A stretch of 64,000 nucleotides of DNA from Phytoactinopolyspora halotolerans (lineage in GTDB: Bacteria > Actinomycetota > Actinomycetes > Jiangellales > Jiangellaceae), in NCBI RefSeq assembly GCF_010550675.1, contig NZ_JAAGOA010000006.1, forward strand, positions 186,001-250,000, given 5' to 3'. A program made the translations under genes and the position numbers. Position 1 is the stretch's first letter, and each line of letters begins with the position of its first letter. Below are positions 8,624 to 17,997 of the stretch, one piece after another. Below the pieces are notes generated by a model. That model was not told the origin of the DNA, did not search any database, and saw only the letters and a program-made list of their open reading frames with translations.

Positions 8624-9292
8624 CTAGTAGTGCCGGTCGCTCTTGGTCGACTCGGCTTTGAGCTGTGCGGCCAATGCGGCCGCCTGGGTGCGGCGGCTCA
8701 TGTCCAGCTTGGACAGCAGGTTGGACACGTAGTTCTTGACCGTCTTCTCCGCCAGGAACATCCGCTCGCCGATCTGCCGGTTGGTCAGACCCTCGCCTAT
8801 GAGATCCAGGATCTTCCGCTCCTGCTCGGACAGCGCGGCGAGCGGATCCGGCCGGTCCGCCTTGTGGCGCAGCCGGTCCAACATGCGTGCCGTGCTCTCC
8901 GGGTCCAGCAGCGATTTGCCCGCGGCGAGCGCCCGTACCGCACCCACCAGGTCCGTGCCGTGGATCTGCTTCAGCACGTATCCGGACGCACCGGCCATGA
9001 CGGCGTCGAACAGCGCGTCGTCGTCGGCAAACGAGGTGAGCATCAGGCAGTGCAGCTCGGGCATCCGGGAGCGTACCTCTCGGCAGACGGTGACGCCGTC
9101 GCCGTCGGGCAGCCGCACATCCAGAATGGCGACGTCCGGCCGCAGCGCGGGTATGCGCGCGACGGCCTGATCCGCGGTGCCCGCTTCACCGACCACCTCG
9201 ATGTCGGGCTCGGACTCCAGCACGGCGGCGACGCCCCGACGGACCACCTCGTGGTCGTCGAGCAGGAACACCTTGATCACGCGGTCACCCAC
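8624..9292 (-). CDS. devR: DevR/DosR-family response regulator (NarL/LuxR type)
   Basis: Receiver domain (IKVFLLDDHEVVRRGV, phospho-Asp in ILDVRLPDGDG, Lys in YVLKQ) joined to a LuxR HTH: LTNRQIGERMFLAEKTVKNY, which is almost the DosR recognition helix. It should be phosphorylated by the DevS-like kinase and activate genes with the boxes listed here. The reading frame is open to an ATG at 9346. However, the DNA there looks like promoter: a DosR-like box at 9363-9378 and a GATAAT -10 element at 9335-9340 within the first codons. The GTG at 9292, with GAGGG 7 nt before it and the family-like start VGDRVIKVFLLDD, is therefore preferred. Confidence 0.9.
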   Translation of the reverse strand: MGDRVIKVFLLDDHEVVRRGVAAVLESEPDIEVVGEAGTADQAVARIPALRPDVAILDVRLPDGDGVTVCREVRSRMPELHCLMLTSFADDDALFDAVMAGASGYVLKQIHGTDLVGAVRALAAGKSLLDPESTARMLDRLRHKADRPDPLAALSEQERKILDLIGEGLTNRQIGERMFLAEKTVKNYVSNLLSKLDMSRRTQAAALAAQLKAESTKSDRHY

Positions 9293-9334
9293 GGTAGTGC
9301 CCTCAGCAATGTTCTCATCGGTCACACTGTCGAC

Positions 9335-9378
9335 ATTATCGCCCACGGCAGGCCGATGGGCAGGTCCGAAAGTCCCGA
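9335..9378 (-). promoter_or_regulatory. predicted DevR-autoregulated promoter of devR
   Basis: On the minus strand TCGGGACTTTCGGACC (9363-9378) is an excellent match to the DosR consensus. It is followed 22 nt downstream by GATAAT (9335-9340), so the box would overlap the -35 region as at activated DosR promoters. The predicted start codon is the GTG at 9292. Confidence 0.65.
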
Positions 9379-9397
9379 GTCGGTGGCATCCCGCCGG

Positions 9398-12199
9398 TCA
9401 GACGTCACGCACCCGCCTGTCGGCCCGATCAGCGGCGACGCGCCGGATCGTCTTCTCGGCACCGACCACCAGGTAGGCCACGACGGCGAAGGCGAGCGCG
9501 CGGAGCCAGCTGGCGGCGTCGATCGGCGCCGTGTGGAACAACTCGTTCATCCACGGGGCGTACGTCAGCAGTGCCTGCAGCGCCAGCATCGTACCGATGC
9601 CGACGCCCACCCACGGGTTGCTGAACACGCCGACCCGGACGAACGACCTCTCCAGCGAGCGGCAGCTCAACAGGTAGGCCGCCTGCACCAGCATGAAGAC
9701 GGTGACCGCGACGGTCCGCGCCTCCTCCAGCGACGCGCCGTGGTCCAGCTCCCACTCGAACGCCCAGTACGCGCCGGCCAGCAGGACACCGGACACGAGC
9801 AGAATCCGCATGACCAGATCCCTGGTGAGCAGCGGACGGGACGGGGGAACGGGAGGCTGCGTCATCACCCGGGGTTCGACCGGCTCGAACGCGAGTACCA
9901 GACCCAGCGCCACGGCAGTGATCATGTTCACCCAGAGCACCTGGACCGGAAGGATCGGCAGCTGGGTCCCGAGCACGATGGCGGCGAGCACCACCAGACC
10001 TTGCCCCATACTGGTCGGCAGCGTGAACGTGATGAACTTGCGGAGATTGTTGAAGACGCCGCGACCCTCCTCCACGGCGGCTTCGATCGAGGCGAAGTCG
10101 TCATCGGTCAGGACCATGTCGGAGGCTTCCTTCGCCACTTCCGTGCCGCTGACGCCCATCGACACCCCGATGTCGGCGCGCCGCAGGGCCGGCGCGTCGT
10201 TGACGCCGTCGCCGGTCATCGCGACGACATGCCCGTCGGCCTGCATGGCCTCGACGAGTCGTAGCTTCTGCTCCGGGCTGACCCGTGCGAACACGGTGGT
10301 GCGGCGCACCGCCTCGGCGAGCTCTGGCTGTGAGTAGGCGGCCAGCTCTCGGCCCGTCGTGATGACGACGCCGCGTCCGTCGTGATCACCCAGGCCGAAG
10401 CGCTCCGCGATGGCGCGGGCGGTGGCGGCGTGGTCGCCGGTGATCATCTTGACCTCGATGCCGGCCCGAAGGCAGGTCGCGACGGCCTCGATGGCGTCCG
10501 GCCGCGGCGGGTCGAACATCGCCTGCAGCCCGAGCAGGGTGAGCCTGCCGGTGAACAGCTCTTCGGTCAGTTCGGGCGGTTCCGGCTCGGTGGACAGGAA
10601 CTCCATCGACGCGAGGGCGAGCACCCGCAAGCCGGAGGAGGCGAGCCGCTCCATCTCCGCGATGACCGCGTCCGGCTCGAGCGCAACGGTGTGGCCGTGT
10701 TCGTCGAGCTGGTGCGCGGCCATGCTCACCATCCGCTCCACGGCGCCCTTCAGATAGGCGACGAGGCTGCCGTCCGGCCGGCGGTGCAACGTGGCCATGT
10801 AACCGCGCCCGGAGTCGAACGGTAGCGCGCCGAGGCGCGGAAACTGCGCCTGCGCGGCGAGTTGGTCGATGCCGGCCTTGGCCGCCGCCGTGATCAAGGC
10901 TGCCTCGGTGGGATCGCCGATCACGCCGTAGCGGTCGTCGTTCATGGTCAGGCGCGAGTCGTTGCAGAGCACCCCGGCGAGCAGGCAGGCGTGCAGGGCC
11001 GGGTGGGCCGGCAGCGTCGCCGTCGTGACGGTGTCCGGCGTGCTGTCGGCGGTCGTCGCCGCCGGACGGATCTCGCCCTCGGGCGCGTAACCGGCGCCGG
11101 TGACGTTGTAGCGGAGCGCGTGCCGGCTGGACGATCGGGTCGCGATGGTGGTGACCGTCATCTCGTTCCTGGTCAGCGTGCCGGTCTTGTCCGTGCCGAT
11201 CACCGTGGTGCTGCCGAGCGTCTCCACCGCCGGCAGCTTGCGGATGATCGCCCTCCGACGGGCCATCCGTGCGACGCCGATGGCCAGCGTGATGGTCACC
11301 ACTGCTGGGAGACCTTCCGGAATGGCGGCAACGGCCAGCGCGACGGCGGCCGTGAGCATGTCGGCGGCGCCTTCCCCACGCACGACGCCGAGCAGGAACG
11401 CCACCACGGCGAGACCCAGAATGGCCACCGTGAGTGCTCGACTGAACCGGGCTATCTTGCGGGTCAGCGGCGTCTGCAGCGTCTTCGCCTCGCCGACCAG
11501 GCGGTGGATGGTGCCGATCTCGGTGTCCGCTCCGGTCGCCACCACGATGCCGCGGCCGCGGCCGCGGCTCACCAGACTGCTGGAGTAGGCCATGTTCAGG
11601 CGGTCGCCCAAGGTGGTGTCCGCAGGGAGCTCCATCTGCTGTTTCGCGACCGGGACCGATTCTCCGGTCAGTGCCGACTCGTCGATCTGCAGTTCTCGCA
11701 CGGCCGACAGCCGCAGGTCGGCGGGCACCTTGTCGCCGGTTTCCAGCACGATCAGGTCGCCGGGGACGACGTCGTCGGAGATGATGCGGCGCCGCGCACC
11801 GTTGCGGATGACGGTCGCCTCGGTACGGACCATGGACACCAGCGCGTCGAGCGCCTTCTCCGCGCGAGCCTCTTGGACGTAGCCGATGATGCCGTTGAGC
11901 ACGACGACGCCGAGGATGACGCTGGCATCCACCAGTTCTCCGATCAGCACGGTCGCGACCGCGGAGGCGAGTAGCACGTAGATCAGCGGGTTGTGGAACT
12001 GCAGCAACATCCGCACGATCGGGCCGCGACGGTCGAGCCGGGGCAGGGCGTTCGGGCCGAAACGGTCGCGGCGCTCGGCCGCCTCCTTCTCACTCAGGCC
12101 GCTCTCATGGTCGGTGTCGAACAGCAGCAAGACCTCGTGGACGGGCAGTTCGTGGTGAGCGCGTCCGGATTCGTTCCGGGCCGACGTGGCGGTGGCCAT
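9398..12199 (-). CDS. ctpF: cation-transporting P-type ATPase (P2A, CtpF-like)
   Basis: Membrane pump of 933 residues. All hallmark motifs are intact: TGES (178-181) in the actuator domain, PEGLPA (about 294-299) in the membrane helix typical of P2A Ca2+/Mn2+-type pumps, phospho-Asp337 in TDKTGTLT, MITGDHAATA and TGDGVNDAP. An N-terminal cation ATPase domain (HEVLLLFDTDHESGLSEKEA) and six C-terminal helices complete the family structure. In Mycobacterium tuberculosis CtpF (Rv1997) belongs to the DosR regulon and sits beside the universal stress protein Rv1996; the same pairing occurs here. The ATG overlaps the TGA of the stress-protein gene, so the two are translationally coupled and share the DosR-like box at 13197. 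Confidence 0.9.
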   Translation of the reverse strand: MATATSARNESGRAHHELPVHEVLLLFDTDHESGLSEKEAAERRDRFGPNALPRLDRRGPIVRMLLQFHNPLIYVLLASAVATVLIGELVDASVILGVVVLNGIIGYVQEARAEKALDALVSMVRTEATVIRNGARRRIISDDVVPGDLIVLETGDKVPADLRLSAVRELQIDESALTGESVPVAKQQMELPADTTLGDRLNMAYSSSLVSRGRGRGIVVATGADTEIGTIHRLVGEAKTLQTPLTRKIARFSRALTVAILGLAVVAFLLGVVRGEGAADMLTAAVALAVAAIPEGLPAVVTITLAIGVARMARRRAIIRKLPAVETLGSTTVIGTDKTGTLTRNEMTVTTIATRSSSRHALRYNVTGAGYAPEGEIRPAATTADSTPDTVTTATLPAHPALHACLLAGVLCNDSRLTMNDDRYGVIGDPTEAALITAAAKAGIDQLAAQAQFPRLGALPFDSGRGYMATLHRRPDGSLVAYLKGAVERMVSMAAHQLDEHGHTVALEPDAVIAEMERLASSGLRVLALASMEFLSTEPEPPELTEELFTGRLTLLGLQAMFDPPRPDAIEAVATCLRAGIEVKMITGDHAATARAIAERFGLGDHDGRGVVITTGRELAAYSQPELAEAVRRTTVFARVSPEQKLRLVEAMQADGHVVAMTGDGVNDAPALRRADIGVSMGVSGTEVAKEASDMVLTDDDFASIEAAVEEGRGVFNNLRKFITFTLPTSMGQGLVVLAAIVLGTQLPILPVQVLWVNMITAVALGLVLAFEPVEPRVMTQPPVPPSRPLLTRDLVMRILLVSGVLLAGAYWAFEWELDHGASLEEARTVAVTVFMLVQAAYLLSCRSLERSFVRVGVFSNPWVGVGIGTMLALQALLTYAPWMNELFHTAPIDAASWLRALAFAVVAYLVVGAEKTIRRVAADRADRRVRDV

Positions 12200-13110
12200 C
12201 AGGCGTCGTCGTCCGGATCGGCGGAGCCGTCGTGGACGACCACCGTGGGGCTGTGCGCCGCGTGCAGAACCCGCTGGCTCACCGACCCGAGCAGGAGGCC
12301 GCGCAAGGCCCCGCGCCCGCGCGATCCGACGACGGTCAGCGCGGCGCCGCTGCTGTCGGCGATCAAGGCCTCCGCCGGGTCCAACGGCGTGACGTCGGCG
12401 GTGACCCGGAGACCTTCCGGGATGGCGTCGAGGTGTCGGCGCAGGATGGCGTCGACGTGGTGCTCGGCAGCCTCGCGATCCGGCGCGCGTCGGCCGGCCG
12501 GCATGTCGGCGGGGGTATCCACGTCCTCCATCGGTGACGACCCGGGGCGCGCTCGGTAGGCGTGCAGTAGCCGGACCGCGGTGCTGCGTCGTTGAGCCTC
12601 ACTCAGGGCGAATCGCACGGCCGCGTCGCTGTGTTCGGACCCGTCCACGCCGACGAGCACCGGTCCCGACCCGTCCACGTCATGATCGGCACGGACCACC
12701 ACGGTCGGGCATGCCGACCGCGCGGCGAGGCGCATGCTGACCGATCCCAGGAACGCCGCACCGAGGCTGCCCAGCCCACGATGGCCGACGACGATCATCC
12801 GGGACTTCTCCGCAGCAGCCAGCAACGCCAGCACCGGGGGCTGGACGACCAGCTCGGTGCGGATATCTGGCCTGGGGAGGACGTCCTCGATCTGTGTGAC
12901 GGCAGCCTTGAGCAGGTCGTTTCCGTAGGCTTCCAGTTCCGCGGTGGGCGGCAGCATGACCGTACTGCTGAACGGAACCGCCACCACAGGCGTGTGCACG
13001 GCATGCAGGATGACGAGCGTGTCGCCGTATCGCCGCGCCTCGTTCACGGCCCAACGCAGGGCGTTCTCGCTGTCCTGCGAGCCGTCGATACCGACGACGA
13101 TCTGTCCCAT
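12199..13110 (-). CDS. universal stress protein, two UspA domains
   Basis: Tandem UspA protein of 303 residues. Domain 1 (1-145) begins MGQIVVGIDGSQDSENALRW and ends with the ATP-binding loop VGHRGLGSLGAAFLGSVS. Domain 2 (about 150-295) begins VLVGVDGSEHSDAAVRFAL and ends VGSRGRGALRGLLLGSVS. Both carry the G-x2-G-x9-G-S/T nucleotide motif, so ATP binding is likely. Such proteins support survival during growth arrest. It is the first gene of an operon with the CtpF-like pump, and a DosR-like box lies 87-102 nt upstream. Confidence 0.93.
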   Translation of the reverse strand: MGQIVVGIDGSQDSENALRWAVNEARRYGDTLVILHAVHTPVVAVPFSSTVMLPPTAELEAYGNDLLKAAVTQIEDVLPRPDIRTELVVQPPVLALLAAAEKSRMIVVGHRGLGSLGAAFLGSVSMRLAARSACPTVVVRADHDVDGSGPVLVGVDGSEHSDAAVRFALSEAQRRSTAVRLLHAYRARPGSSPMEDVDTPADMPAGRRAPDREAAEHHVDAILRRHLDAIPEGLRVTADVTPLDPAEALIADSSGAALTVVGSRGRGALRGLLLGSVSQRVLHAAHSPTVVVHDGSADPDDDA

Positions 13111-13196
13111 GGTGAACCTCTCTCCGGCCGGGATTCTCTACTTCGTTCTTATCCGGAACAGGCACTGTTCAACGGCAGGCAAGGGTCACCAAGGCC

Positions 13197-13212
13197 GGGG
13201 ACTTTGGACCCT
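13197..13212 (-). promoter_or_regulatory. DosR-like box for the usp-ctpF operon
   Basis: GGGGACTTTGGACCCT on the plus strand is a near-palindromic DosR-type site lying between the divergent stress-protein and PNPOx genes. It is nearer the stress-protein side, 87 nt from its start codon. Confidence 0.6.
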
Positions 13213-13254
13213 GCCGGAACCGGCCGCGCGGTGAGAACACTTCGACAGGTCAGG

Positions 13255-13272
13255 GGGTGACTTTCGGCCCTG
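13255..13272 (+). promoter_or_regulatory. DosR-like box for the PNPOx gene
   Basis: GGGTGACTTTCGGCCCTG lies 35-52 nt before the GTG at 13307. It is nearly identical to the box at 3374-3389. With the box at 13197 it gives one site for each of the two divergent transcripts. Confidence 0.6.
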
Positions 13273-13306
13273 ATGAACCGGGTTGTTGCGGGCGGATGCT
13301 GTATTC

Positions 13307-13744
13307 GTGAGTGCGGATATGCGTGTAGACGTGGACTCGGCCGGGCTGGAGGTGCTCAGCCGGGAACAGTGTTATGAGTTGGTGGGGAGTGTGCCGATCG
13401 GGCGCATCGTGTTCACCGAGGGGGCGTTACCGGCCATCCAGCCGGTCAACTTCATCCTGGACGGTGAAGACGTCGTGATCCGCACCGGTGCCGGCTCCAA
13501 ACTGGCCGCTGCCGCGCGTTCCGCGGTGGTGGCGTTCGAGGCGGACAGCTATGACGAGCAGACCCTGAGCGGGTGGTCGGTGGTGCTGATCGGGCGAGCC
13601 GAGGCTGTCGGTCAGGACGAGCATGGCCGCATCGCGGCCCTTCGGCTGACGCCCTGGGCGCTGGGGCCCAGGCCGCACTACATCCGGATCAGGCCGGAGA
13701 TCGTGCGCGGGCGTCGGATCAACCCCTGGGCTCCGGCTGTGTGA
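13307..13744 (+). CDS. pyridoxamine 5'-phosphate oxidase-like flavin-binding protein
   Basis: Protein of about 145 residues with the split-barrel PNPOx_2 pattern: CYELVGSVPIGRIVFTEGAL, PAIQPVNFILDGEDVVIRTG and VAFEADSYDEQTLSGWSVVL. Members bind FMN or F420 and often act as reductases of unknown substrate; several occur in DosR regulons. The start is uncertain: GTG 13307 and ATG 13319 are both in frame and neither has a clear ribosome site. A DosR-like box lies 35-52 nt upstream. Its stop codon is the first unit of a GTGTGATG repeat array. Confidence 0.85.
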   Translation: MSADMRVDVDSAGLEVLSREQCYELVGSVPIGRIVFTEGALPAIQPVNFILDGEDVVIRTGAGSKLAAAARSAVVAFEADSYDEQTLSGWSVVLIGRAEAVGQDEHGRIAALRLTPWALGPRPHYIRIRPEIVRGRRINPWAPAV

Positions 13745-13826
13745 TGCCAGAGCCGTGTGATGGCCCCGACCGTGTGATGCGGGCCGGTGTGATGGCCCCG
13801 ATCGTGTGATGCCGGCACGTGTGATG
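13739..13826. repeat. array of six GTGTGATG direct repeats
   Basis: GTGTGATG occurs at 13739, 13755, 13772, 13787, 13804 and 13819, spaced 15-17 nt. Between copies the filler alternates between short C/G-rich strings, twice GCCCCGA. The first copy contains the PNPOx stop codon. The even helical-turn-like spacing could suit cooperative protein binding, or the array may be a relic of slippage. Confidence 0.6.
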
Positions 13827-13953
13827 CCGCCTCGGCCGCTACCGCGGACCGCGGACCATGCCCGGAATGATCCACCGCTCACTCTTGACGCCGATGACCC
13901 CCGGGGATTACGTTCGAGCTAATTTGTTGTGGGTATATCGAAAACGGTGACCG

Positions 13954-15273
13954 GTGCGGATCGAACAGGGCTCCACGCACGAGGCGGTGCGGCGGCACAA
14001 CCTCAGCGTCGTGCTGCGTCAGCTGCACCTCGCCGGGCCGCTGTCGCGGTCGGAACTGGCCATGCGAACCGACCTGAACCGCAGCACCATCAAAGCGCTC
14101 GTGGCGCAACTCGGCTCGCTCGGCCTGGTGCGGGAGAGCGACGCGGATCACCGCGGGACGCGTGGCCGACCGTCGCCGATGGTCGCCGTGCGCTCGGGCC
14201 GGCTCGTCGTCCTCGCGGTCGAGATCGCCGTCGACTTCGTCACGGTGGCGACGGTGGGTCTGGGCGGGCGCATCCACGCCGAGCAGCGCATCGATCTGGC
14301 GCACGGTGCTGCGGTGCGGCCTGCCGTGCTGGTCCGCCAGGTGCGCGACGTCGCCGCTGAGCTGGTGCGTCCGTCGCAGGTCATCATGGGGGTCGGCGTC
14401 GCGATCGTCGGTCTCGTCCGTGGTGAGGACGGTTTCGTGCACATCGCTCCCAACCTCGGCTGGGCGGACGTGCCGCTGGGTCAGCTCGTCGCTGACGAGC
14501 TCAGGGTGCCCACGGCAGTCGCCGGCGGCAGCCGGGCGGTGATCGGTCCGGATGTGCCGGTGCTGGTGGCCAACGAAGCCGATCTGGGTGTGCTGGCCGA
14601 ACACGCGCGTGGCGCCGCCCAGGGCTTCGACAACGTGCTGTATCTCTCCGGAGAGGTCGGCATCGGCGGTGGCGTCGTCGTCGGCGGACGGCGGCTGACC
14701 GGCGCGAACGGCTACGCCGGAGAACTCGGGCATCTGCCGGTGAACCCGGATGGCCGGGCCTGTGGGTGCGGCGGCCGGGGGTGCTGGGAGACGGAAGCCG
14801 GGAAGCGAACCTTCCTCCGACTGGCCGGCCACGAGCAGTCCGAGCGGCCGGAGCAGCCGACCGATCCGGTCGCCCACGTGGTCGCCGCCGCGAAGGCGGG
14901 CGATCCGCAGGCGGTACGCGCCGCCGAAGAGGTCGGTCGGTGGCTCGGCATCGGGTTGGCCGGCCTGGTCAACGTCTTCGACCCGGATCGGGTCGTTTTG
15001 GGCGGCATGTACGGGCGCGCGTTCGACGTCTTCGAGGCGGCCGTCGTCGAAGTACTCAAGACGCGTGCACTCACACCGCCCACCGTCGAGCTGGTCCCGG
15101 CCGCACTGGGACCTGAGTCGTCGCTGATCGGCGCGGCCGAGCTCGCCTTCGAGCCGTTGCTCGCCGATCCCGACGGCGTGCTCACAGCTTCATTGTCCGC
15201 GCGCGACGGCGCTGCGTCGGCGCGCGTCGAGTCCAGTCCTGCACCACGCACGAAAGGAAAGAGAGATGGCTGA
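13954..15273 (+). CDS. xylR: ROK-family transcriptional regulator, probable XylR
   Basis: Repressor of 439 residues with a winged HTH at 10-75 ([20 protein letters not shown], then [18 protein letters not shown]) and a ROK sugar-kinase-like domain after it. The ROK zinc motif is visible as [10 protein letters not shown], and the sugar-binding segment as [12 protein letters not shown]. The start is a GTG. Its last 8 nt overlap the xylA start, and xylB follows, so it very likely controls xylose genes. The upstream sequence has an AT-rich TAATTTGTTG half-site like known XylR operators, but no clear palindrome. The C-terminal 45 residues are low complexity. Confidence 0.87.
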   Translation: MRIEQGSTHEAVRRHNLSVVLRQLHLAGPLSRSELAMRTDLNRSTIKALVAQLGSLGLVRESDADHRGTRGRPSPMVAVRSGRLVVLAVEIAVDFVTVATVGLGGRIHAEQRIDLAHGAAVRPAVLVRQVRDVAAELVRPSQVIMGVGVAIVGLVRGEDGFVHIAPNLGWADVPLGQLVADELRVPTAVAGGSRAVIGPDVPVLVANEADLGVLAEHARGAAQGFDNVLYLSGEVGIGGGVVVGGRRLTGANGYAGELGHLPVNPDGRACGCGGRGCWETEAGKRTFLRLAGHEQSERPEQPTDPVAHVVAAAKAGDPQAVRAAEEVGRWLGIGLAGLVNVFDPDRVVLGGMYGRAFDVFEAAVVEVLKTRALTPPTVELVPAALGPESSLIGAAELAFEPLLADPDGVLTASLSARDGAASARVESSPAPRTKGKRDG

Positions 15274-16453
15274 TCAGCCAACCCGCGAGGATCGTTTCAC
15301 CTTCGGCCTGTGGACCGTCGGCTGGCCGGCGCAGGACCCGTTCGGGCCGGCCACCCGGCCGCCGCTCGACCCGGTGGAGTCCGTGCACCGGCTGTCCGAA
15401 CTCGGTGCTTATGGGGTGACCTTCCACGACGACGACGTGGTCCCGTTCGGGTCCGCCGACGACGAGCGGCAGCGGCACATCGACCGGTTCAAGGCCGCGC
15501 TGGAGGAGACCGGGCTGAAGGTGCCGATGGTCACCACCAACCTGTTCTCCCACCCGGTCTTCAAGGACGGCGGATTCACCAGCAACGACCGCTCCGTGCG
15601 CCGGTTCGCGCTGCGCAAGGTGATGCGGAACATGGACCTCGCCGCTGAACTGGGTGCGTCCACCTATGTGATGTGGGGCGGGCGCGAAGGCTCCGAGTCG
15701 GACGCGGCTAAGGACGTCGTCGCCGCGCTGGAGCGGTACCGGGAGGGTGTCGACACGCTCGCCCAGTACGTGATCGACCAGGGATACGGCCTGCGGTTCG
15801 CGCTGGAGCCGAAGCCGAACGAGCCGCGCGGTGACATCCTGCTGCCCACGGTCGGCCACGCGCTGGCGTTCATCTCGACCCTGGAACACTCCGACATGGT
15901 CGGGCTGAACCCGGAGGTCGGCCACGAGCAGATGGCCGGGTTGAACTTCGTGCACGGCATCGCGCAGGCCATGTGGCAGCGGAAGCTGTTCCACATCGAC
16001 CTGAACGGGCAGCGCAGCATCAAGTACGACCAGGACCTGGTCTTCGGCCACGGCGACCTGCTGAACGCGTTCTTCCTGGTCGACCTGCTGGAGCACGGGC
16101 CGTTCGGCGGCGGTCCGGCGTACGACGGGCCGCGGCACTTCGACTACAAGCCGCTGCGCACCGAGAACATCGACGGCGTGTGGGCATCGGCAGCCGCGAA
16201 CATGCGGACCTACCTGTTGCTCAAGGAGCGCGCCGCCGCGTTCCGGGCGGATCCGGAGGTCAAGGAGGCGCTGGCCGCGACCAAGGTGCTGGAACTGTCC
16301 GAGCCGACGCTCGGGGCGGGGGAGAGCTACCGTGACCTGCTCGCCGACCGGTCGGCCTACGAGGACTACGACGCGGACGCCGCCGGCGCCCAGGGTTACG
16401 GCGTGGTCCGCCTGAACCAGCTGGCCCTCGAGCACGTCGTCGGCGCCCGCTAA
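15266..16453 (+). CDS. xylA: xylose isomerase
   Basis: Converts D-xylose to D-xylulose (and D-glucose to D-fructose). At 395 residues it is the short class I actinobacterial enzyme. Catalytic residues fall at the same numbers as in Streptomyces: His54 and Asp57 in TFHDDD, Glu181 and Lys183 in [10 protein letters not shown]. The later metal ligands are in [10 protein letters not shown] and FHIDLNGQ. The ATG at 15266 has AAAGGAAAGAGAG before it and overlaps the regulator stop by 8 nt. A long hairpin (16466-16553) separates it from xylB. Confidence 0.96.
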   Translation: MADQPTREDRFTFGLWTVGWPAQDPFGPATRPPLDPVESVHRLSELGAYGVTFHDDDVVPFGSADDERQRHIDRFKAALEETGLKVPMVTTNLFSHPVFKDGGFTSNDRSVRRFALRKVMRNMDLAAELGASTYVMWGGREGSESDAAKDVVAALERYREGVDTLAQYVIDQGYGLRFALEPKPNEPRGDILLPTVGHALAFISTLEHSDMVGLNPEVGHEQMAGLNFVHGIAQAMWQRKLFHIDLNGQRSIKYDQDLVFGHGDLLNAFFLVDLLEHGPFGGGPAYDGPRHFDYKPLRTENIDGVWASAAANMRTYLLLKERAAAFRADPEVKEALAATKVLELSEPTLGAGESYRDLLADRSAYEDYDADAAGAQGYGVVRLNQLALEHVVGAR

Positions 16454-16465
16454 CCACGCCGCTCC

Positions 16466-16553
16466 AAATGATCATGTGAAGTAGGTTTTCTCCAGCACTA
16501 CCATGCCTACAGACCTGTTGGTGCACGAAGAAACCTACTTCACATGATCATTT
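16466..16553. repeat. TGATCA hairpin element, family 1 copy A (between xylA and xylB)
   Basis: The arms 16466-16488 and 16531-16553 are perfect 23-bp inverted repeats beginning AAATGATCATGTGAAGT. The 42-nt loop includes CTACCATGCCTACAGACC, shared with the element at 44015-44103. It could form a strong RNA stem and lower xylB expression relative to xylA, or stabilise the xylA message. A T-rich tract is lacking. Confidence 0.8.
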
Positions 16554-16584
16554 AGTGGTGGGGACGGAAAGGGAGGTAAGGGAT

Positions 16585-17982
16585 ATGGCGTTGGTGGCAG
16601 GGATCGACTCGTCGACCCAGTCGTGCAAGGTGGTGCTGGTCGACGCGGACACCGGCGAGATCATCGAAACGGGCCGCGCCGACCACCCGGACGGCACGGA
16701 GGTGCACCCGCAAGCCTGGTGGGATGCGCTCATGCAGGCCGGCGACGGGCTGCTCGACCGCGCCGACGCCGTGGCGGTCGGCGGCCAGCAGCACGGCATG
16801 GTCGCGATCGACGCCGCCGGTGAGGTGGTCCGGCCGGCGCTGCTGTGGAACGACACCCGGTCGGCCGGCGCCGCCCGCGACCTCACCGCGGAGCTCGGCG
16901 GGCCGCAAGCATGGGCGGACGCCGTAGGCCTGGTGCCGGTGAACAGCTTCACCATCACCAAGTTGCGCTGGCTCGCCCAGGAAGAACCGTCCGCGGCCCA
17001 GCGTGTCGAACAGGTCATGCTCCCGCACGACTGGCTGACCTGGCAGCTCGCGGGCCGCCCGGAGGAGCCGACGACGGATCGCGGCGACGCCTCCGGCACC
17101 GGCTACTGGTCGGCCGCCACCGGCGAATACCGGCCGGACCTGCTGCGCATGGCGTTCGGCCGGGAGATCGGGGTACCTCGGGTGGCGGCGCCGTCCGAGG
17201 TCGTCGGCCGGACATCGTCGGATGCCGTGGTGGCGCCGGGCACGGGCGACAACATGGGGGCCGCTCTCGGCATGGGCATGGCGCCGGGTGACGTCGTCGT
17301 CTCGTTGGGCACCAGCGGCACCGTCTTCGCCACCTCGGACAAGCCGGTAGCCGACGCCTCCGGGATCGTGGCCGGGTTCGCCGACGCGACCGGGCGTTTC
17401 CTGCCCCTGATCGCCACGCTGAACGCCGCCCGGGTACTGTCCGCGGCGGCGGCGATGCTCGGCGCGGACCTGTCCGAACTCAACCGGCTCGCTCTGGAGG
17501 CGCCGGCGGGGGCCGGTGGCTTGGTGCTGCTGCCCTATCTCGACGGTGAACGCACGCCGGTGTTGCCGGACGCCACGGGCACGCTCGCCGGGCTGACCCG
17601 CGACTCGATGACGCCGCAGAATCTGGCCCGGGCGGCCGTCGAAGGCATGCTCTGCGGCTTGGCCGACGGCGTCGACGCGCTGCGTGAGCACGACGTGCCG
17701 GTGGAGCGGGTGCTGCTGATCGGCGGAGCGGCCCAGTCGAAGGCGGTGCGGACCGTGGCGCCCGACGTCTTCGGTGTGCCGGTGTCAGTGCCGACGCCGG
17801 GCGAGTACGTCGCGCTGGGCGCGGCACGCCAGGCAGCCTGGGCACTGGCCGGTGGCGCGGAGCCGCCGGAGTGGAGCGTCGGGGTGGAGACGGTCCTCGA
17901 GCCGCAAGGCTCGGCCGAGGCCATCCGCGACGCCTATGCCGCCGCCCGGGTGCGGATGCATCCAGAGACGGCGCGGAACTAG
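16585..17982 (+). CDS. xylB: xylulokinase
   Basis: FGGY-family kinase of 465 residues that phosphorylates D-xylulose to xylulose 5-phosphate. Seen in the sequence: N-terminal nucleotide-binding strand [20 protein letters not shown], the [13 protein letters not shown] segment with the catalytic region WNDTRSA, the catalytic Asp in [11 protein letters not shown], and the C-terminal ATP site [13 protein letters not shown]. An in-frame GTG at 16555 lies inside the hairpin arm region; the ATG at 16585 with GGAGGTAAGG at 16572-16581 is the likely start. It is the third gene of the xylose cluster. Confidence 0.94.
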   Translation: MALVAGIDSSTQSCKVVLVDADTGEIIETGRADHPDGTEVHPQAWWDALMQAGDGLLDRADAVAVGGQQHGMVAIDAAGEVVRPALLWNDTRSAGAARDLTAELGGPQAWADAVGLVPVNSFTITKLRWLAQEEPSAAQRVEQVMLPHDWLTWQLAGRPEEPTTDRGDASGTGYWSAATGEYRPDLLRMAFGREIGVPRVAAPSEVVGRTSSDAVVAPGTGDNMGAALGMGMAPGDVVVSLGTSGTVFATSDKPVADASGIVAGFADATGRFLPLIATLNAARVLSAAAAMLGADLSELNRLALEAPAGAGGLVLLPYLDGERTPVLPDATGTLAGLTRDSMTPQNLARAAVEGMLCGLADGVDALREHDVPVERVLLIGGAAQSKAVRTVAPDVFGVPVSVPTPGEYVALGAARQAAWALAGGAEPPEWSVGVETVLEPQGSAEAIRDAYAAARVRMHPETARN

Positions 17983-17997
17983 GGGCGCCATCGGCCG

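Noticed and set aside
9398-12199. Long open frames on the plus strand across the P-type ATPase and similar long antisense frames elsewhere (for example opposite the mannosidase and the helicase)
   Set aside because: They are Arg/Gly/His-rich translations with no domain, caused by GC-rich codon bias opposite clear genes.
13739-13826. Possible CRISPR or origin iterons for GTGTGATG repeats
   Set aside because: Repeats are only 8 nt, spacers 7-9 nt, and no replication or cas gene is near. Kept only as a repeat array.
16466-16553. Insertion sequence ends
   Set aside because: Only a palindrome of less than 100 bp with no transposase or clear target-site duplication; described as a repeat element instead.
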